Positions 62,834-64,000 of a stretch of 64,000 nucleotides of DNA are shown here, piece after piece. Source of the stretch: Noviherbaspirillum saxi (GTDB taxonomy: Bacteria; Pseudomonadota; Gammaproteobacteria; Burkholderiales; Burkholderiaceae_D). Within the stretch, counting starts at the first letter, position 1. Every line of letters starts with the position of its first letter. Under the pieces are notes generated by a model. It did not search any database. It was not told where the DNA came from and saw nothing but the letters and a program-made list of their open reading frames with translations. A program made the position numbers and the translations under genes. Location of the stretch: contig NZ_QYUO01000003.1 of NCBI RefSeq assembly GCF_003591035.1, positions 806,001-870,000 on the forward strand, written 5' to 3'.

Positions 62834-64000
62834 ATGGATTACCCCCAGATTGCAATGTATATAGATGGCGAATGGGTCGGCGCCGAGGGCCGCGATTCGC
62901 AACCCGTCTTGAACCCCGCCACTGGCGAGCAGATAGCCGTGCTGCCGCATGCCGGGCAGGCAGACCTGGAGCGCGCGCTCGAGTCGGCGCGTCGTGGTTT
63001 TCTGCTTTGGCGCGCCACGCCGGCGCAGGAGCGCGCCGTTGTGCTGCGCCGCGCTGCCGACTGGTTGCGCGCCCGGGTCGACGATGTGGCCCGGATTGCC
63101 ACCACGGAGCAGGGCAAACCGCTGGCTGAAACGCGCATCGAACTCATGGCTGCGGCCGACTGTTTGGAATGGTACGGGGAAGAGGGCCGGCGCGCCTATG
63201 GCCGCGTACTGCCGCGCCCTCCTGGCAGCAGGACCCTGGTGGTCAAGGAACCGATAGGTCCGGTGGCCGCTTTTGCGCCGTGGAATTTTCCACTTGGTAA
63301 TCCAGCGCGGAAGCTGGGTGCGGCGATCGGCGCGGGCTGCTCGGTCATCCTGAAACCTCCCGAGGAGGCTCCAGCCTCAGCCATGATGGTGGCACGCGCC
63401 TTGATCGAGTCCGGCTTGCCGGTCGGCGTCATGAACATCGTGTACGGCGTGCCCGATACCATTTCGCGATACTTGCTGCGCTCGCCGGTGATCCGCAAAC
63501 TCTCGTTCACCGGCTCCACCGCGGTGGGCAAACACTTGATGAACCTGGCATCGGAACGGGGCATCCGCACGACAATGGAACTGGGCGGGCATGCGCCGGT
63601 TCTGGTGTTCGACGATGCCGATATCGAGCAGGCACTGAGTCTAACGGTCGCCAGTAAGTACCGCAACGCGGGACAGGTTTGCGTTTCGCCGACCAGGTTC
63701 TACATACAGGAGGGTGTATACGAGCGTTTTGTTGCCGAATTCTCTCGGCGGGCTTCTGCGTTGCAGGTCGGGAACGGCTTGCATGAGGGGACGCGAATGG
63801 GGCCCATGGCGCATCCCCGCCGGCTCGGCGCGATGGAATCGCTGATCGCTGATGCCCGGGCGGCGGGGGCGAAGTTGGAGACGGGCGGCGAGCAGATCGA
63901 CCGGGCTGGTTATTTCTGGCAGCCAACGGTGCTCAGCGATGTACCGATACACGCGCGGGTAATGAGCGAGGAGCCGTTCGGCCCCGTCGCTGTCATGTCG
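62834..64000 (+). CDS. NAD(P)-dependent aldehyde dehydrogenase, truncated by the window end
   Basis: The first 389 codons are visible. Start MYIDGEWVGAEGRDS (slightly inside), then FAPWNFPLGNPARKLGAAIG, ILKPPEEAPASAMM, LELGG-type base in MELGGHAPVLVFDD and the Cys in NAGQVCVSPTRFYI. It is of the same semialdehyde-dehydrogenase-like subgroup as the gene in the ferulate block. It lies 59 bases after the previous dehydrogenase, so probably the same transcript. The C-terminal ~95 residues are beyond the window. Confidence 0.88.
   Translation, partial: MDYPQIAMYIDGEWVGAEGRDSQPVLNPATGEQIAVLPHAGQADLERALESARRGFLLWRATPAQERAVVLRRAADWLRARVDDVARIATTEQGKPLAETRIELMAAADCLEWYGEEGRRAYGRVLPRPPGSRTLVVKEPIGPVAAFAPWNFPLGNPARKLGAAIGAGCSVILKPPEEAPASAMMVARALIESGLPVGVMNIVYGVPDTISRYLLRSPVIRKLSFTGSTAVGKHLMNLASERGIRTTMELGGHAPVLVFDDADIEQALSLTVASKYRNAGQVCVSPTRFYIQEGVYERFVAEFSRRASALQVGNGLHEGTRMGPMAHPRRLGAMESLIADARAAGAKLETGGEQIDRAGYFWQPTVLSDVPIHARVMSEEPFGPVAVMS

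Noticed and set aside
1..64000. CRISPR arrays, tRNA and rRNA genes
   Set aside because: No regularly spaced repeats and no tRNA- or rRNA-like sequence was noticed. A covariance-model search was not possible, so small RNAs cannot be excluded.

Overview
The window looks like the chromosome of a betaproteobacterium of the order Burkholderiales, with an Oxalobacteraceae- or Burkholderiaceae-like flavour. The reasons are two orphan Bug-type (TctC) solute receptors, an Omp32-type porin, beta-proteobacterial VanAB, EtfBA and dCTP deaminase sequences, and high-GC coding. The organism reads as a soil or plant-associated degrader of lignin-derived aromatics. No rRNA, tRNA or CRISPR array was found.

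Layout. (1) 1-5.6 kb: the end of a flavin reductase, an HpaB-type flavin-dependent phenol hydroxylase, an AraC regulator, a decayed lignostilbene-dioxygenase start, an alpha/beta hydrolase and an AAHS aromatic-acid transporter. (2) 5.6-7.7 kb: a gene graveyard with pieces of a porin, a periplasmic binding protein, several transposases and dcd. (3) 7.7-17.1 kb: a signalling block with a tandemly duplicated response-regulator/GGDEF-EAL unit (first copy gutted), a chemoreceptor, a second GGDEF-EAL protein and an IS630 remnant. (4) 17.2-21.6 kb: a gentisate operon on the minus strand (Bug receptor, flavin hydroxylase, gentisate dioxygenase, FAH hydrolase). (5) 22.3-30.8 kb: a hydroxycinnamate (ferulate/coumarate) block with acyl-CoA dehydrogenase, FerA-like ADP-forming acyl-CoA ligase and hydratase-lyase, divergent from hydrolase, aldehyde dehydrogenase, MarR and Bug receptor. 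(6) 31.4-37.7 kb: porin, etfBA, a TetR regulator, and a LeuC/LeuD-type hydro-lyase pair. (7) 38-43 kb: SRAP and dinB fragments, vanA-vanB, then IS481 and IS66 debris and a MarR gene. (8) 44.2-64 kb: a lignin-dimer and methoxy-aromatic island with hydrolase, lignostilbene-type dioxygenase, DUF1302, DUF1329, YCF48-like and RND proteins, a LigM/DesA-type folate-dependent O-demethylase, PurU, FolD, a tandem-domain MarR, a Rieske oxygenase, a chemoreceptor and two aldehyde dehydrogenases (the last cut by the window end).

How they could work together (inference). Stilbenes would be cleaved to vanillin-type aldehydes, and ferulate would be converted through its CoA ester to the same aldehydes. Aldehyde dehydrogenases then make vanillate-type acids, which are demethylated by VanAB, by the second Rieske oxygenase, or by the folate enzyme. 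FolD and PurU can take the folate-bound C1 unit from the methylene level to formate and free THF; the methyl-to-methylene step (MetF) is not in the window. The gentisate operon lacks a maleylpyruvate isomerase. A nearly identical palindrome lies upstream of that operon and beside the TetR/LeuCD locus, which suggests a direct route: maleylpyruvate to maleate plus pyruvate, then maleate to D-malate.

A recurring theme is duplication followed by decay. Three separate functional units (hydrolase/lignostilbene dioxygenase, FAH gene plus operator, response regulator/GGDEF-EAL) each exist as one intact and one broken copy.
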